A stretch of DNA of 64,000 bases from Paraburkholderia humisilvae (GCF_902859855.1 NZ_CADIKH010000041.1:1-64000); one strand, 5' to 3'; positions 8,126 to 17,683 are shown, numbered from the stretch's first letter. Made by a program: numbers and translations. The notes: generated by a model not told the origin, from the sequence alone.

Positions 8126-9274
8126 CTAATGCCGGTCAACCCACTTCAGGCCAACCAGCCCCAGCACCAGGTACACCAGCCCCGGCGTCGCGGCGGTCAA
8201 CGGCGCGGGCCAGGTGTTCAGGTTGCCGATGTGCGAGAACAGCGTGTTGAACAGCTGGAAGCTCATCCCGAGCATAATCCCGCCGAACACCTTCATGCCG
8301 ACCACGCCCGCGCGCGTATGCAGATACGCGAACGGCAGCGATAGCACCAGCATCACGAACACCGCAAACGGATACAGCAGCTTACGCCACAGCGCGATCT
8401 CATAGCGCTGCGTGTCCTGATGGTTTTCGGTCAAGTGCTGGATATAGCGAAACAGATTGAACATCGACATTCTGTCTGGCGACACCAGCAGCACCGACAG
8501 AATCTGCGGTGTCAGTTCCGAACGCAGCGAGTACTCGGGCAGCGTGATCTGCTTCGCGCGATAGACCGGGTTCAGCGCATCCGTCGGCGTGACGCCGGGC
8601 GGCACCACATCGATCAGTTGCGTATCGGTGACGTCGGTCAACTTCCAGTGTCCCGGCGGCTGATACACGCCTGACTTCGCGATTCGCACATTCGACAGCC
8701 GGAACTTCGAGTCGAACTCGTAAATGCGCACATTGCTGATCGTCGCGTCGGGCCTCAGCTCGCCGACGTTGACAAAGCGCGTGACCTGCTCGCCGTCGGC
8801 GCGCGCGGTCAGCGTGTCTTTCACCCACACGCCCGATTCGAAGTTGCTCGACACCGCCGAGCCGAGCGCTTCGAGCCGCACGCGTTCGGACAACTGGTCC
8901 GTATACGGTCCGACCACTTCGCCGATCAGATAGGTCAACAGCACGAGCGGGATGCCGATCTTCAGCAGCGAACGCAGCGCCTGATTGGTCGCGAGACCGG
9001 ATACGCGGAAAATCGTGTATTCGGAGTTCGCGGCCATCTGCGCGAAGACGTAGATCGCGCTGATCAGCGCCGCGACCGGAATGATTTCGTAGAAGCGCGA
9101 CGGCGTTTGCAATGCAACGCGCAGCACCGCAAAGCTGAAGTTGTAGTGGCCGCGGCCAACGGAATTGAGTTCGTTGATCAGGTCGAAGAAGAAAAACAGG
9201 CCGGAAAACGCGAACAGAATGAAGATGAACGACAGATAGACCTGACGTGCGAAATACCGCTCATAGATCCGCAT
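8126..9274 (-). CDS. lptG: LPS export ABC transporter permease LptG
   Basis: LptG is one of the two inner-membrane permeases of the LptB2FGC machine that extracts lipopolysaccharide from the inner membrane. The 382-residue protein begins MRIYERYFARQVYLSFIFIL, with three N-terminal membrane helices, a periplasmic beta-jellyroll region (about residues 130-260) and three C-terminal helices. It sits 3 bases downstream of lptF, so the two are co-translated. It ends 30 bases before cbiX. Confidence 0.96.
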   Translation of the reverse strand: MRIYERYFARQVYLSFIFILFAFSGLFFFFDLINELNSVGRGHYNFSFAVLRVALQTPSRFYEIIPVAALISAIYVFAQMAANSEYTIFRVSGLATNQALRSLLKIGIPLVLLTYLIGEVVGPYTDQLSERVRLEALGSAVSSNFESGVWVKDTLTARADGEQVTRFVNVGELRPDATISNVRIYEFDSKFRLSNVRIAKSGVYQPPGHWKLTDVTDTQLIDVVPPGVTPTDALNPVYRAKQITLPEYSLRSELTPQILSVLLVSPDRMSMFNLFRYIQHLTENHQDTQRYEIALWRKLLYPFAVFVMLVLSLPFAYLHTRAGVVGMKVFGGIMLGMSFQLFNTLFSHIGNLNTWPAPLTAATPGLVYLVLGLVGLKWVDRH

Positions 9275-9277
9275 CGG

Positions 9278-10402
9278 TCAGACTCCTTGCGACTGCGATG
9301 ATGAACCGCTCGCCGACCCGCGGCTAAACATCGCACGTGAGAATAGCGGACGGTTGCGTACGCGCAGCCAGAAAATAAACACGACGATGAGCGCAACCAC
9401 GATATGCAATCCGACCAGTCCGACCGGGAACGACATTTTTCCTTGCTGGATCCATGACTGAACGACATTCAGCACGTTCGAATAGGTCAGATAGATCAGC
9501 ACCGCCATCACGAGGTTGATCGTGCGGCTACGGCGCGGGTTCTGGTAGGCGAGCGGAATGGCGAGCAGCATCAGGTTGATCGCGATCAGCGGCAGCCCGA
9601 CGCGCCATGCGAACTCGGCGAGGTTGTCGCGGGTCGGGTTGCGCAGCAGGTCGAGCGTCGGCGTGCCGGTGGTGGTGGGGGTGCTAACCACCGGCTGGCT
9701 CTGGATCTTGATGCCATAGCGCTCGAACTCCATGATGCGGAAATCCGGGTGGCCGGGTTCACCGTCATATCGCCGGCCGTTTTCGAGCACGACGAAGCGA
9801 TCGCCATTCTTCTGCGTTTCGGTATGACCGAACTTCGAGACGACCACATTGACCTTGCCGTTCTCGGTGCTCGTCACGAACACGTTCTCGACGTGCGACT
9901 GGTCCGGCGACATCCTCTCGATGAAGAACACGCGATGGCTGACCGCCGATTCGCGGAACTGGCCCGGCGCGAGCAGCGACACCTCGTCGCGCTGCTGGAA
10001 GCGCGCGCGGATCAGCTTGTTCTGCGCATTCGACCACGGCCAGCCGACAAACACGAAGAACATGATCAGGATGATGATCGGCGTCGAGAACACGGCGATC
10101 GGCTTGATGAACTGCGTGAGGCTCACGCCCGACGACAGCCACACGACCATTTCGGAGTCGCGGTACCAGCGCGTGAGCACGAACAGGATCGACACGAACA
10201 GGGTCGCGACCAGCATGATCGCGAGGTAACCGATCACGGTCAGCCCGATCAGCACCAGCACATCGCGCGGATCGATCTCGCCGGACGCGGCGAAACCGAC
10301 GATGCGGATCATCATCGTGGTCAGCACGAGCGTCAGCAGGACCATGAACACGGCACCAGCCGTGTATGCCAGTTCGCGCTGGAGGGAGCGTTCAAAGATC
10401 AT
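9278..10402 (-). CDS. lptF: LPS export ABC transporter permease LptF
   Basis: LptF pairs with LptG in the inner-membrane LPS extractor. The 374-residue product starts MIFERSLQRELAYTAGAVF, a typical LptF N-terminus, and has the 3+3 membrane-helix layout with a periplasmic domain between. Its start is 134 bases from the divergent pepA start, an arrangement conserved across many Proteobacteria. The C-terminal tail is Ser/Gly/Gln-rich. Confidence 0.96.
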   Translation of the reverse strand: MIFERSLQRELAYTAGAVFMVLLTLVLTTMMIRIVGFAASGEIDPRDVLVLIGLTVIGYLAIMLVATLFVSILFVLTRWYRDSEMVVWLSSGVSLTQFIKPIAVFSTPIIILIMFFVFVGWPWSNAQNKLIRARFQQRDEVSLLAPGQFRESAVSHRVFFIERMSPDQSHVENVFVTSTENGKVNVVVSKFGHTETQKNGDRFVVLENGRRYDGEPGHPDFRIMEFERYGIKIQSQPVVSTPTTTGTPTLDLLRNPTRDNLAEFAWRVGLPLIAINLMLLAIPLAYQNPRRSRTINLVMAVLIYLTYSNVLNVVQSWIQQGKMSFPVGLVGLHIVVALIVVFIFWLRVRNRPLFSRAMFSRGSASGSSSQSQGV

Positions 10403-10536
10403 TGTTGATGAAGGGAGGGCATGCTCTACGGGGCGCCGTATGCGTAGTACGCACCTCCGAAGCGACGGCCACGGGAAAAATAGCGGATAATTGCGGCTTT
10501 CATCCTAAGCCCAGATTTTATCCGAGGACAAGCGCG

Positions 10537-12048
10537 ATGGACTTTAGCATAAAAGCCTGTGATTGGAGCAAAGGCTCGACCCAAGGGTTCCTGACCGGAA
10601 AATCCGATTGCATCGTGATCGGCGTCTTCGAGTCGCAAACGCTGTCCGGCGCCGCACTGGAAATCGACACGGCGACCAAGGGCCTGCTGACGCGCATCAT
10701 CAAGGCGGGCGATATCGACGGCAAGAACGGCAGCACGCTGTTCCTGCACGAAGTGTCCGGCATCGGCGCATCGCGCGTGCTGCTGGTTGGCCTCGGCAAA
10801 CAGGATGCGTTCACGCAGAAGGCCTACGGCGACGCGGTGCGCGCCGCCTGGCGCGCCATTCTCGGTACGAAGATCGTGCAGGTCACTTTCACGCTCGCGC
10901 AGGCGCCGATCAAGGAGCGCACGTCGGACTGGGCGGTGCGCGCGGCCATCCTCGCCTTGCGCGAGCTGACGTACCGGTTCACGCAGATGAAGAGCAAGCC
11001 GGATACGACCGCGCGTGCGCTCAAGCGCATCGTGCTGACGGTCGATCCTGCCGACGAGAAGCTCGCCAAGCTTGCCGCGAAGCAGGGCGCGGCGCTCGCG
11101 AACGGCATGGATCTCACGCGCGACCTGGGCAACCTGCCCGGTAACGTCTGCACGCCGACCTATCTGGCGAGCGCCGCGAAGAAGCTTGCGAAGGACTGGA
11201 AACTGAAAGTCGAAGTGCTTGGCCAGAAGCAACTGGAAGCGCTGAAGATGGGCTCTTTCCTGTCGGTCGCGAAAGGTTCGGTCGAGCCGCCGCAATTTAT
11301 CGTGCTGCAGTACCACGGCGGCGCGGCGAAGGCGGCGCCGGTCGTGCTGGTCGGCAAGGGCATCACGTTCGACACCGGCGGCATTTCGCTGAAGCCGGGT
11401 GAAGCCATGGATGAAATGAAGTACGACATGTGCGGCGCGGGTTCCGTGCTCGGCACGCTGCGCGCAGTCGCTGAAATGGGGCTGAAGATCAACGTGGTCG
11501 GCATTATCCCGACCTGCGAGAACATGCCGTCGGGCAATGCGACCAAGCCGGGCGACATCGTCACCAGCATGTCGGGCACGACGATCGAAGTGCTGAATAC
11601 GGATGCCGAAGGGCGGCTGATCCTTGCCGACGCGCTCACGTACGCGGAGCGTTTCAAGCCGGCCGCGGTGATCGATATCGCGACGCTGACGGGCGCCTGC
11701 ATCATCGCGCTCGGCCATCACAATACCGGCCTGTTCGCGAAGGACGACGCGCTCGCCGGCGAACTGCTCGACGCTGCGAAGGAAGCGGCGGACCCCGCCT
11801 GGCGGCTGCCGCTCGACGACGAATACCAGGATCTGCTGAAGTCGAATTTCGCCGATGTCGCGAACATCGGCGGGCGTCCGGCCGGCAGCGTGACCGCCGC
11901 GTGCTTTCTGTCGCGCTTTACCGAAGCGTATCCGTGGGCGCACCTCGATATCGCCGGCACCGCATGGAAGAGCGGTGCGGCAAAGGGCGCGACCGGCCGG
12001 CCAGTGCCGCTGCTGTCGCAGTTCCTGATCGATCGCGCCGCACAATGA
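10537..12048 (+). CDS. pepA: Leucyl aminopeptidase (cytosol aminopeptidase, M17)
   Basis: PepA is a hexameric two-metal aminopeptidase in the cytoplasm that removes N-terminal residues; in E. coli it also binds DNA. The 503 residues equal the usual length. Metal and catalytic residues are present: K274, D279 and K286 in GKGITFDTGGISLKPGE, D297, and D356/E358/R360 in NTDAEGR. The frame is open back to 10366, but ATG 10537 gives the family N-terminus (MDFSIKACDW) and the expected length. It is followed by holC 82 bases later, a conserved pair. Confidence 0.96.
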   Translation: MDFSIKACDWSKGSTQGFLTGKSDCIVIGVFESQTLSGAALEIDTATKGLLTRIIKAGDIDGKNGSTLFLHEVSGIGASRVLLVGLGKQDAFTQKAYGDAVRAAWRAILGTKIVQVTFTLAQAPIKERTSDWAVRAAILALRELTYRFTQMKSKPDTTARALKRIVLTVDPADEKLAKLAAKQGAALANGMDLTRDLGNLPGNVCTPTYLASAAKKLAKDWKLKVEVLGQKQLEALKMGSFLSVAKGSVEPPQFIVLQYHGGAAKAAPVVLVGKGITFDTGGISLKPGEAMDEMKYDMCGAGSVLGTLRAVAEMGLKINVVGIIPTCENMPSGNATKPGDIVTSMSGTTIEVLNTDAEGRLILADALTYAERFKPAAVIDIATLTGACIIALGHHNTGLFAKDDALAGELLDAAKEAADPAWRLPLDDEYQDLLKSNFADVANIGGRPAGSVTAACFLSRFTEAYPWAHLDIAGTAWKSGAAKGATGRPVPLLSQFLIDRAAQ

Positions 12049-12130
12049 CGCAGCGCGTGAGCGCGTCGAGCGTGCGACCTGCGTCGGCTCATGCGAGCGA
12101 CGCGCGCCGGCCGAACCGGCGGGGGTAGGC

Positions 12131-12547
12131 ATGACGCGCATCGACTTTCATTCGAACGTCGGCGACTCGCTGTTGTACGCGTGCCGCCTCGTGCGCAAGG
12201 CGTATCAGGCGGGCCAGCCGCTCGTCGTGCTGGCCGAGCCGCCGCGGCTGCGCGCGTTCGACGAGCAGTTGTGGACGTTCTCGCCGCTCGACTTCGTGCC
12301 GCACTGCATGGCGGGCAGCGCGCTTGCTGCCGACACGCCGGTGGTGCTGGCCGCGAATCTGGACGACGCGCCGCATCATCAGATCCTGCTGAACCTGGGC
12401 GTGACGGTTCCCGCGCAGTTTGCGCGCTTCGAGCGGCTGCTCGAAGTGGTCGGCAATGCGCCGGACGAACTCGCGGCGGGTCGCGATCGCTATCGCTTCT
12501 ATCGCGATCGCGGCTATGCTCTGAATAACTACAAGCAGGGCGGCTAG
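12131..12547 (+). CDS. holC: DNA polymerase III chi subunit
   Basis: Chi (138 residues) links the clamp loader to single-strand binding protein through psi. It has the typical N-terminus TRIDFHSNVGD, a central LWTFSPLDFVPHC motif and a C-terminal RYRFYRDRGYALNNYKQ block. It lies after pepA in the same orientation, as in many Gram-negative bacteria. Confidence 0.94.
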   Translation: MTRIDFHSNVGDSLLYACRLVRKAYQAGQPLVVLAEPPRLRAFDEQLWTFSPLDFVPHCMAGSALAADTPVVLAANLDDAPHHQILLNLGVTVPAQFARFERLLEVVGNAPDELAAGRDRYRFYRDRGYALNNYKQGG

Positions 12548-12667
12548 CGCTCAGGTTCGCGAATTGCGGCTGCGAACTGCAGTCGCGCATTGCGGCGAAT
12601 AACGAGCTTCCCCATCGGGCCTGGTTTTGGCTCATCGGTTCGTCCGACTTATTGACGGAGTGCACCC

Positions 12668-13117
12668 ATGTCCCATCCGAACGATCCTTCTTCTCCCGAG
12701 GCTGCGATCCCCGTTCTGAGCGAGGTGATCGTGCAGGGCGATCCGGCGCAGGCGCGTGACTTGCCCGAACTCACTGACGTTTTGTCGGAGGAACCCGCGT
12801 TTGTCACGCCGCCGGCTTCGGCCCAGGCGCCGACACCCGCCGCGGCATCCGCACCTGCGCCCGCACCGGTCGCACCCGCGACGCCGGACTACGACGCCGA
12901 TCTGATTGCCGAACGGCTGCGCGGCCGCTTCGCAAGCTACCTGACAGGAGAAGGGCGCACGCTGATCGAAGCGCGCTGTCGCGACGCGATCGAGGACCAC
13001 ACGACATGGCTTGTCAACCAGATCACGCGCGAAGTCGCACTCGCGCTGGAGACGGAGATGGCAGGCTGGATTCGCGAGGCGATTCGCGAAGAGTTGAAGC
13101 TGCGCGGCCAAGGCTGA
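12668..13117 (+). CDS. DUF2486 family protein
   Basis: This 149-residue protein has an acidic N-terminus with SEVIVQGDP, a Pro/Ala-rich linker (about residues 55-75, mostly A, P and T) and an ordered C-terminal part (LIAERLRGRFASYLTGEGRT then an amphipathic helical region). The pattern fits DUF2486, a family essentially restricted to Burkholderiaceae and without known function. A GACGGAG lies upstream of ATG 12668. It is downstream of holC and convergent with a cytochrome c gene. No membrane segment or signal peptide is visible. Confidence 0.75.
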   Translation: MSHPNDPSSPEAAIPVLSEVIVQGDPAQARDLPELTDVLSEEPAFVTPPASAQAPTPAAASAPAPAPVAPATPDYDADLIAERLRGRFASYLTGEGRTLIEARCRDAIEDHTTWLVNQITREVALALETEMAGWIREAIREELKLRGQG

Positions 13118-13165
13118 ACCGGGGCGCCCCACGCGCCGGGCCTGGCGCGTGCGCGGCGTCGAAGG

Positions 13166-13501
13166 TTACTTGAGCGTCAGAATCCAGCTGGCAAGCTGCT
13201 CGGCTTCGTCTGGCGTGACCTGCGTATTGGCCGGCATGGGCACGGCTCCCCAAACGCCCGTGCTGCCTTCGATAATCTTGTGCGCAAGGTACTGCGACGC
13301 ATCGCTGCGCGCCGCATAGCGCGCGGCAATATCGTGCAGCGACGGCCCCATCACCCGCCGGGTGACTGAATGACAGCTCAGGCAGTTTTCCTGCTGCGCG
13401 AGCGTGAGGCCCGGAGACGTTTCGGCATGCGCGGCCGGTTCGATCAACGTCAGGGCCAACGCGCCTGCCAACCCCACTGCTGCATACCGCTTCGGTTTCA
13501 T
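13166..13501 (-). CDS. Periplasmic monohaem cytochrome c (class I)
   Basis: The mature part is a small class I cytochrome c. A signal peptide (MKPKRYAAVGLAGALALTL...AHA) is followed by one haem-binding CLSCH site (C40, C43, H44), and Met89 in VPMPANTQV is the likely sixth ligand. The layout resembles cytochrome c-551/c-552-type electron carriers. ATG 13501 is preferred over a GTG 18 bases upstream because it gives a clean signal peptide. Total length is 111 residues. The electron partners are unknown; neighbours give no hint. Confidence 0.88.
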   Translation of the reverse strand: MKPKRYAAVGLAGALALTLIEPAAHAETSPGLTLAQQENCLSCHSVTRRVMGPSLHDIAARYAARSDASQYLAHKIIEGSTGVWGAVPMPANTQVTPDEAEQLASWILTLK

Positions 13502-13585
13502 CGTGGTCTCCACCGGCAACGGTGCGGGGCGGATGGCGCCTGCGCAGGGTTGTGTTCGTTTTGCTCGTACCGGGTGCCCGCATTA

Positions 13586-13621
13586 TAAAAGCAAAGGGGC
13601 ACACGATTTGTCGTGTGCCCC
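13586..13621 (-). terminator. Rho-independent terminator, minus strand, after ilvD
   Basis: A perfect 11-bp stem (GGGGCACACGA / TCGTGTGCCCC, 4-base loop) is followed on the minus strand by TTTGCTTTTAT. It lies about 120 bases beyond the ilvD stop. The T-rich tail contains TATAAT on the minus strand (13582-13587), which could be a -10 element for the cytochrome c gene, but I see no good -35. Confidence 0.75.
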
Positions 13622-13742
13622 TGTCGTGCGCTTCTGTGCCTTCAGGTCACGCATGGTTCGGCATTCGGACGGCGCGCATCGGTCCGTCGCACGTGCGGCG
13701 CGCCGGTCGCTTCAAAAGCCGGCACGCCCGTCGAAACTGCGC

Positions 13743-15416
13743 TTAACCGGTTACCGCGCCCTTGTTCGCCGGCAGCGCGAGCGCGGCGTACTTCGCGAGC
13801 ACGCCGCGCGTATAACGCGGCTTCGGCTGCTTCCATGCGGCGCGGCGGCGCTGCAGTTCAGCATCGTCGATGTTCAGTTGCAGCAGCAGCTTGTGCGCGT
13901 CGATCGTGATCGAATCGCCTTCCTGCACCAGCGCAATCGCGCCGCCGACGAACGCTTCCGGCGCGACGTGGCCGACCACCATGCCCCACGTGCCGCCGGA
14001 GAAGCGGCCGTCGGTGATCAGGCCGACCGATTCACCCAGCCCCTTGCCGATGATCGCCGAGGTCGGCGCCAGCATTTCCGGCATACCGGGGCCGCCTTGC
14101 GGGCCGAGGTAGCGCAGCACCACCACGTCGCCCGCCTTGATGCGGTCGTTCAGAATCGCGTCCATCGCGCTTTGCTCGTCGTCGAACACGCGCGCCGGGC
14201 CGGTGATCACCGGGTTCTTCAGGCCGGTGATCTTCGCGACCGCGCCGTCTTCCGCGAGATTGCCCTTCAGGATCGCCAGGTGGCCTTGTTTGTACAGCGC
14301 CTGCTCGATCGGGAAAATCACATGCTGATCGGCACGCGGCTTGCCCGGTACGTCCTTCAGTTCTTCAGCGAGCGTGCGGCCGGTGATCGTCACGCAGTCG
14401 CCGTGCAGCAGGCCCGCGTCGAGCAGGATCCTCAGCACTTGCGGGATACCGCCCGCCTGGTGCAGGTCGGTCGCGACATACTTGCCCGACGGCTTCAGGT
14501 CGCAGATGACCGGCACACGCTGGCGGATGCGCTCGAAATCTTCGATTGTCCAGCCCACTTCCGCGGCGTGCGCGATCGCGAGATAGTGCAGCACCGCGTT
14601 GGTCGACCCGCCGGTTGCCATGATCAGCGAGACTGCGTTTTCGATCGACTGCTTCGTGATGATGTCGCGCGGCTTGATGTCCTTCTTCACCGCTTCGACC
14701 AGCACGCGCGCCGATTCGGCGGCCGAGTCGACCTTTTCCTGGTCCGGGTTCGCCATCGTCGACGAGTACATCAACGACATGCCGAGTGCCTCGAACGACG
14801 AGCTCATCGTGTTCGCCGTGTACATGCCGCCGCATGAACCGGTGGTCGGGCATGAGTTCTGTTCGATGCCCTTGAAGTCTTCTTCGGACATGCGGCCCGC
14901 GGTGAATTCGCCAACCGCCTCGAACGACGACACGATGGTCAGCGCCTTGCCCTTCCAGTTGCCCGGCTTGATCGTGCCGCCGTACACGTAAATACCCGGC
15001 ACGTTCATCCGCGCGAGGCCGATCATGCCGCCCGGCATGTTCTTGTCGCAGCCGCCGATCACGACCACGCCGTCCATCCACTGGCCTTGCACGCAGGTCT
15101 CGATCGCGTCCGCGATCACTTCGCGCGACACGAGCGAGTATTTCATCCCTTCGGTGCCCATCGACATGCCGTCGGAAATCGTCGGCGTGCCGAAAATCTG
15201 CGGGTTCGCGTCGGCGCCCTTGACCGCGGCCACGGCCGCGTCGGCCAGACGCTGCAGGCCGGCGTTGCAAGGGGTGATGGTCGAATGGCCATTGGCGACG
15301 CCGATCATCGGCTTGTCGAAGTCATCCTTCTTGTAGCCGATGGCGTAATACATCGAACGATTCGGCGAACGGGCCACGCCTTGCGTGATGTTCTTCGAGC
15401 GGCGGTTGTACGACAT
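13743..15416 (-). CDS. ilvD: Dihydroxy-acid dehydratase
   Basis: IlvD dehydrates 2,3-dihydroxy-isovalerate and -methylvalerate in valine and isoleucine synthesis. The 557-residue protein has the three Fe-S cluster cysteines of the family: C50 (STITPCNAG), C123 (GGCDKNMPGG) and C195 (CPTTGSCGGMYTANTMSS). ATG 15416 (MSYNRRSKNITQGVARS) is preferred to the ATG four codons upstream because it matches the usual N-terminus. A LysR-type regulator gene diverges from it 168 bases away, and a terminator follows at 13586-13621. Confidence 0.96.
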   Translation of the reverse strand: MSYNRRSKNITQGVARSPNRSMYYAIGYKKDDFDKPMIGVANGHSTITPCNAGLQRLADAAVAAVKGADANPQIFGTPTISDGMSMGTEGMKYSLVSREVIADAIETCVQGQWMDGVVVIGGCDKNMPGGMIGLARMNVPGIYVYGGTIKPGNWKGKALTIVSSFEAVGEFTAGRMSEEDFKGIEQNSCPTTGSCGGMYTANTMSSSFEALGMSLMYSSTMANPDQEKVDSAAESARVLVEAVKKDIKPRDIITKQSIENAVSLIMATGGSTNAVLHYLAIAHAAEVGWTIEDFERIRQRVPVICDLKPSGKYVATDLHQAGGIPQVLRILLDAGLLHGDCVTITGRTLAEELKDVPGKPRADQHVIFPIEQALYKQGHLAILKGNLAEDGAVAKITGLKNPVITGPARVFDDEQSAMDAILNDRIKAGDVVVLRYLGPQGGPGMPEMLAPTSAIIGKGLGESVGLITDGRFSGGTWGMVVGHVAPEAFVGGAIALVQEGDSITIDAHKLLLQLNIDDAELQRRRAAWKQPKPRYTRGVLAKYAALALPANKGAVTG

Positions 15417-15531
15417 GGGGCGCTCCATCCAGTTTGTTGTGATCGGTGCGCCGGCGCTTGCGCGTGCACGGGTCAGATGCAGTGTAGGCCGGTCGCGTCG
15501 CGGAAGAATGCAGTTTCCGCGAGAGAATGTC

Positions 15532-15544
15532 CAATATATTATTG
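15532..15544. promoter_or_regulatory. AT-rich palindrome between ilvD and the LysR gene
   Basis: CAATA-TAT-TATTG is a perfect dyad with 5-bp arms. It sits 40 bases before the LysR start and about 115 bases from the ilvD start, in the only A+T-rich part of the spacer. LysR-type regulators commonly bind short A+T-rich dyads upstream of their own gene, so this is a candidate site; it may also overlap a -10 element (TATATT). Confidence 0.4.
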
Positions 15545-15584
15545 AGGGTAGATTAGGTCGAGAAATGTATCAAAGGAGGGATTC

Positions 15585-16601
15585 GTGACCACCCCGACCA
15601 TGCCCGATTTGCGCCAGCTGCGCTACTTCGTCGCGGTCGCTGAAGAGAAGCACTTCGGCCGCGCGGCGGTGCGCCTGTCGATGACGCAGCCGCCGCTGTC
15701 GCAGGCGATCCGCGCGCTCGAGGAAACGCTCGGTGTCGAGCTGTTCGCGCGCACGAAGCGCTCGGTCGAACTGACGCCGGTCGGCGTCGATCTGCTGCCC
15801 GAAGTGCGGCGTCTGCTGGCAAGCGCGGAGGCGCTGCGGCCGCTCGCGCAGAGTCTTGCACGTGGCGAATCGGGCGGCTTGTCGCTGTCGTTCGTGTCGA
15901 CCGCCGATTACGGTGTGCTGCCGCCCTTGCTGCGCGATTTCGGCGTGCGACATCCGCGCGTGCGGCTGCAACTCACCGAGGCGACCAGCGACATCCAGCT
16001 CGAAGAGCTGGTCGCGGGCCATATCGATGCGGGTCTCGTGATCGGGCCGCTGCCGCCGCGGTACGCGGCGCAGCTATCATGGCTGCCGATTGCGCGCGAG
16101 CCGCTGGTGATTGCGATGTCCGCGCAGATGGCGGCGCGTGTCGAGGCCAATGAGGCGGCCACCAGCAAAGCCACTGGGCGAGCGGGCGTCGAACCAGGTG
16201 AAGCGCATCCCACGGCCGCTCCGGCCGAATGGCGCGATTCGCCGATCAGCCTGCGCGATGCCGCCGACGCACCGCTCGTCATCTTCCCGCGGCGTTTGGC
16301 GCCTGGCTTTTATGACATCATTATGGATTGCTACGGCGCCGCCGGTCTGACACCGCGCATCGGGCAGGAAGCGATCCAGATGCAGACGATCGTCAGCCTC
16401 GTGTCGGCGGGCATGGGCGTCGCGCTGGTGCCGCAATCGTTGCGTAATCTGCGGCGCACGGGCGTGGTGTACCGGCCGTTGAGCGAGGCGGTGCCGGCGA
16501 TCGAAACGGGGCTCGTGTGGCGCACGCAGGCGGTCAGTCCGGTGCTTGCCGGCTTCATCGAGATTGCGCGCGCGCATGCGGTGGCTCCGCGTCGCGCCTG
16601 A
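15585..16601 (+). CDS. LysR-family transcriptional regulator
   Basis: The N-terminal winged helix-turn-helix spans about residues 8-67 (LRQLRYFVAVAEEKHFGRAA...MTQPPLSQAIRALEE), followed by the substrate-binding effector domain. The beginning LRYFVAVAEEKHFGRAA resembles the CatM/BenM-like branch, but the effector is not predictable. GTG 15585 follows an AGGAGGG at good spacing. The 338 residues are longer than the usual 290-310, because a low-complexity stretch of about 30 residues (near 187-217, rich in A, E, T and G) interrupts the effector domain. It diverges from ilvD, so it may control it, itself, or both. Confidence 0.9.
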   Translation: MTTPTMPDLRQLRYFVAVAEEKHFGRAAVRLSMTQPPLSQAIRALEETLGVELFARTKRSVELTPVGVDLLPEVRRLLASAEALRPLAQSLARGESGGLSLSFVSTADYGVLPPLLRDFGVRHPRVRLQLTEATSDIQLEELVAGHIDAGLVIGPLPPRYAAQLSWLPIAREPLVIAMSAQMAARVEANEAATSKATGRAGVEPGEAHPTAAPAEWRDSPISLRDAADAPLVIFPRRLAPGFYDIIMDCYGAAGLTPRIGQEAIQMQTIVSLVSAGMGVALVPQSLRNLRRTGVVYRPLSEAVPAIETGLVWRTQAVSPVLAGFIEIARAHAVAPRRA

Positions 16602-16706
16602 TTTGATCCGATTGAACGCCCGCGCGCGTCGCCGGCTCCAACCCCACATCCGACACCTTCGTCCTTCACCCGAGTCTCCCAGAACCGACCTCCAACAATC
16701 CACACG

Positions 16707-17621
16707 ATGCTCATTCACCCGAATTTCGATCCCGTCGCCATCCATCTCGGGCCGCTCGCCGTGCGCTGGTACGGCCTGATGTATCTCGTTGCCTTTATCG
16801 CGGCGATCGTCGTCGGCCGGTTGCGGCTGCGGCTGCCGCACGTTGCCGCGCAGGGCTGGACCGCGAAGGATATCGACGACATGCTGTTCTACGGCGTGCT
16901 CGGCACGATACTCGGCGGCCGGCTCGGCTACGTGCTGTTCTACAAGGCGAGCTTTTATTTCGCGCATCCGCTCGAGATCTTCAAGGTGTGGGAAGGCGGC
17001 ATGTCGTTTCACGGCGGCTTCCTCGGCGTGGTGATCGCGATGACCCTGTTCGCGTGGCAGCGCAATCGCACGTGGATGCAGGTCACCGACTTTGTCGCGC
17101 CGATGGTGCCGACCGGTCTGGCTGCCGGGCGGCTTGGCAACTTTATCAACGGCGAGTTGTGGGGGCGTGTGACCGATCCGTCAGCGCCATGGGCGATGCT
17201 GTTCCCGGGCGCCGCGAACGACGACGCCGCGTGGCTTGCCGCCCATCCGCAGCAGGCTGCGCAATGGCATCTGAACGAAGTGTTCGCGCAATATCATCTG
17301 CTGCCGCGCCATCCGTCCGAGCTCTATGAAATCGCGCTCGAAGGCGTCGTGCTGTTTTTCGTGCTGATCTTCTTCTCGCGCAAACCGCGGCCGGTCGGCG
17401 CGGTGTCGGCGGTGTTCCTGATCGGCTATGGCCTTGCGCGCTTCACGGTCGAGTTCGCGCGCGAGCCTGATGATTTTCTCGGATTGCTTGCGCTTGGGTT
17501 GTCGATGGGCCAGTGGCTGTCGCTGCCGATGATCATTGCGGGCATCGTGATGCTCGTATGGTCGTATCGGCGTGCGGGGCGACAGGTGCGGCAGCCGGTG
17601 AATGTGAGTGGCAGTCCCTGA
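16707..17621 (+). CDS. lgt: Phosphatidylglycerol--prolipoprotein diacylglyceryl transferase
   Basis: Lgt attaches diacylglycerol to the lipobox cysteine of prolipoproteins in the inner membrane. The 304-residue multi-helix protein has HGGFLG at 102-107 and the Lgt signature GRLGNFINGE at 141-150, then RHPSELYE, a conserved motif in the second half. The length is typical. It is followed by a terminator at 17684-17714. Its clients in this window include the OmpA-type lipoprotein and the SodC-like lipoprotein. Confidence 0.96.
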   Translation: MLIHPNFDPVAIHLGPLAVRWYGLMYLVAFIAAIVVGRLRLRLPHVAAQGWTAKDIDDMLFYGVLGTILGGRLGYVLFYKASFYFAHPLEIFKVWEGGMSFHGGFLGVVIAMTLFAWQRNRTWMQVTDFVAPMVPTGLAAGRLGNFINGELWGRVTDPSAPWAMLFPGAANDDAAWLAAHPQQAAQWHLNEVFAQYHLLPRHPSELYEIALEGVVLFFVLIFFSRKPRPVGAVSAVFLIGYGLARFTVEFAREPDDFLGLLALGLSMGQWLSLPMIIAGIVMLVWSYRRAGRQVRQPVNVSGSP

Positions 17622-17683
17622 GGCCGGACGGGGCGGTGGTGCGCGTGATTTGCCGCGAACGTGATGCGCCGCCACGATGAACA

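Noticed and set aside
13404..14837. A 477-residue plus-strand frame opposite ilvD and the cytochrome c gene
   Set aside because: It reads antisense to two well-supported genes and through the ilvD terminator, and has no motif.
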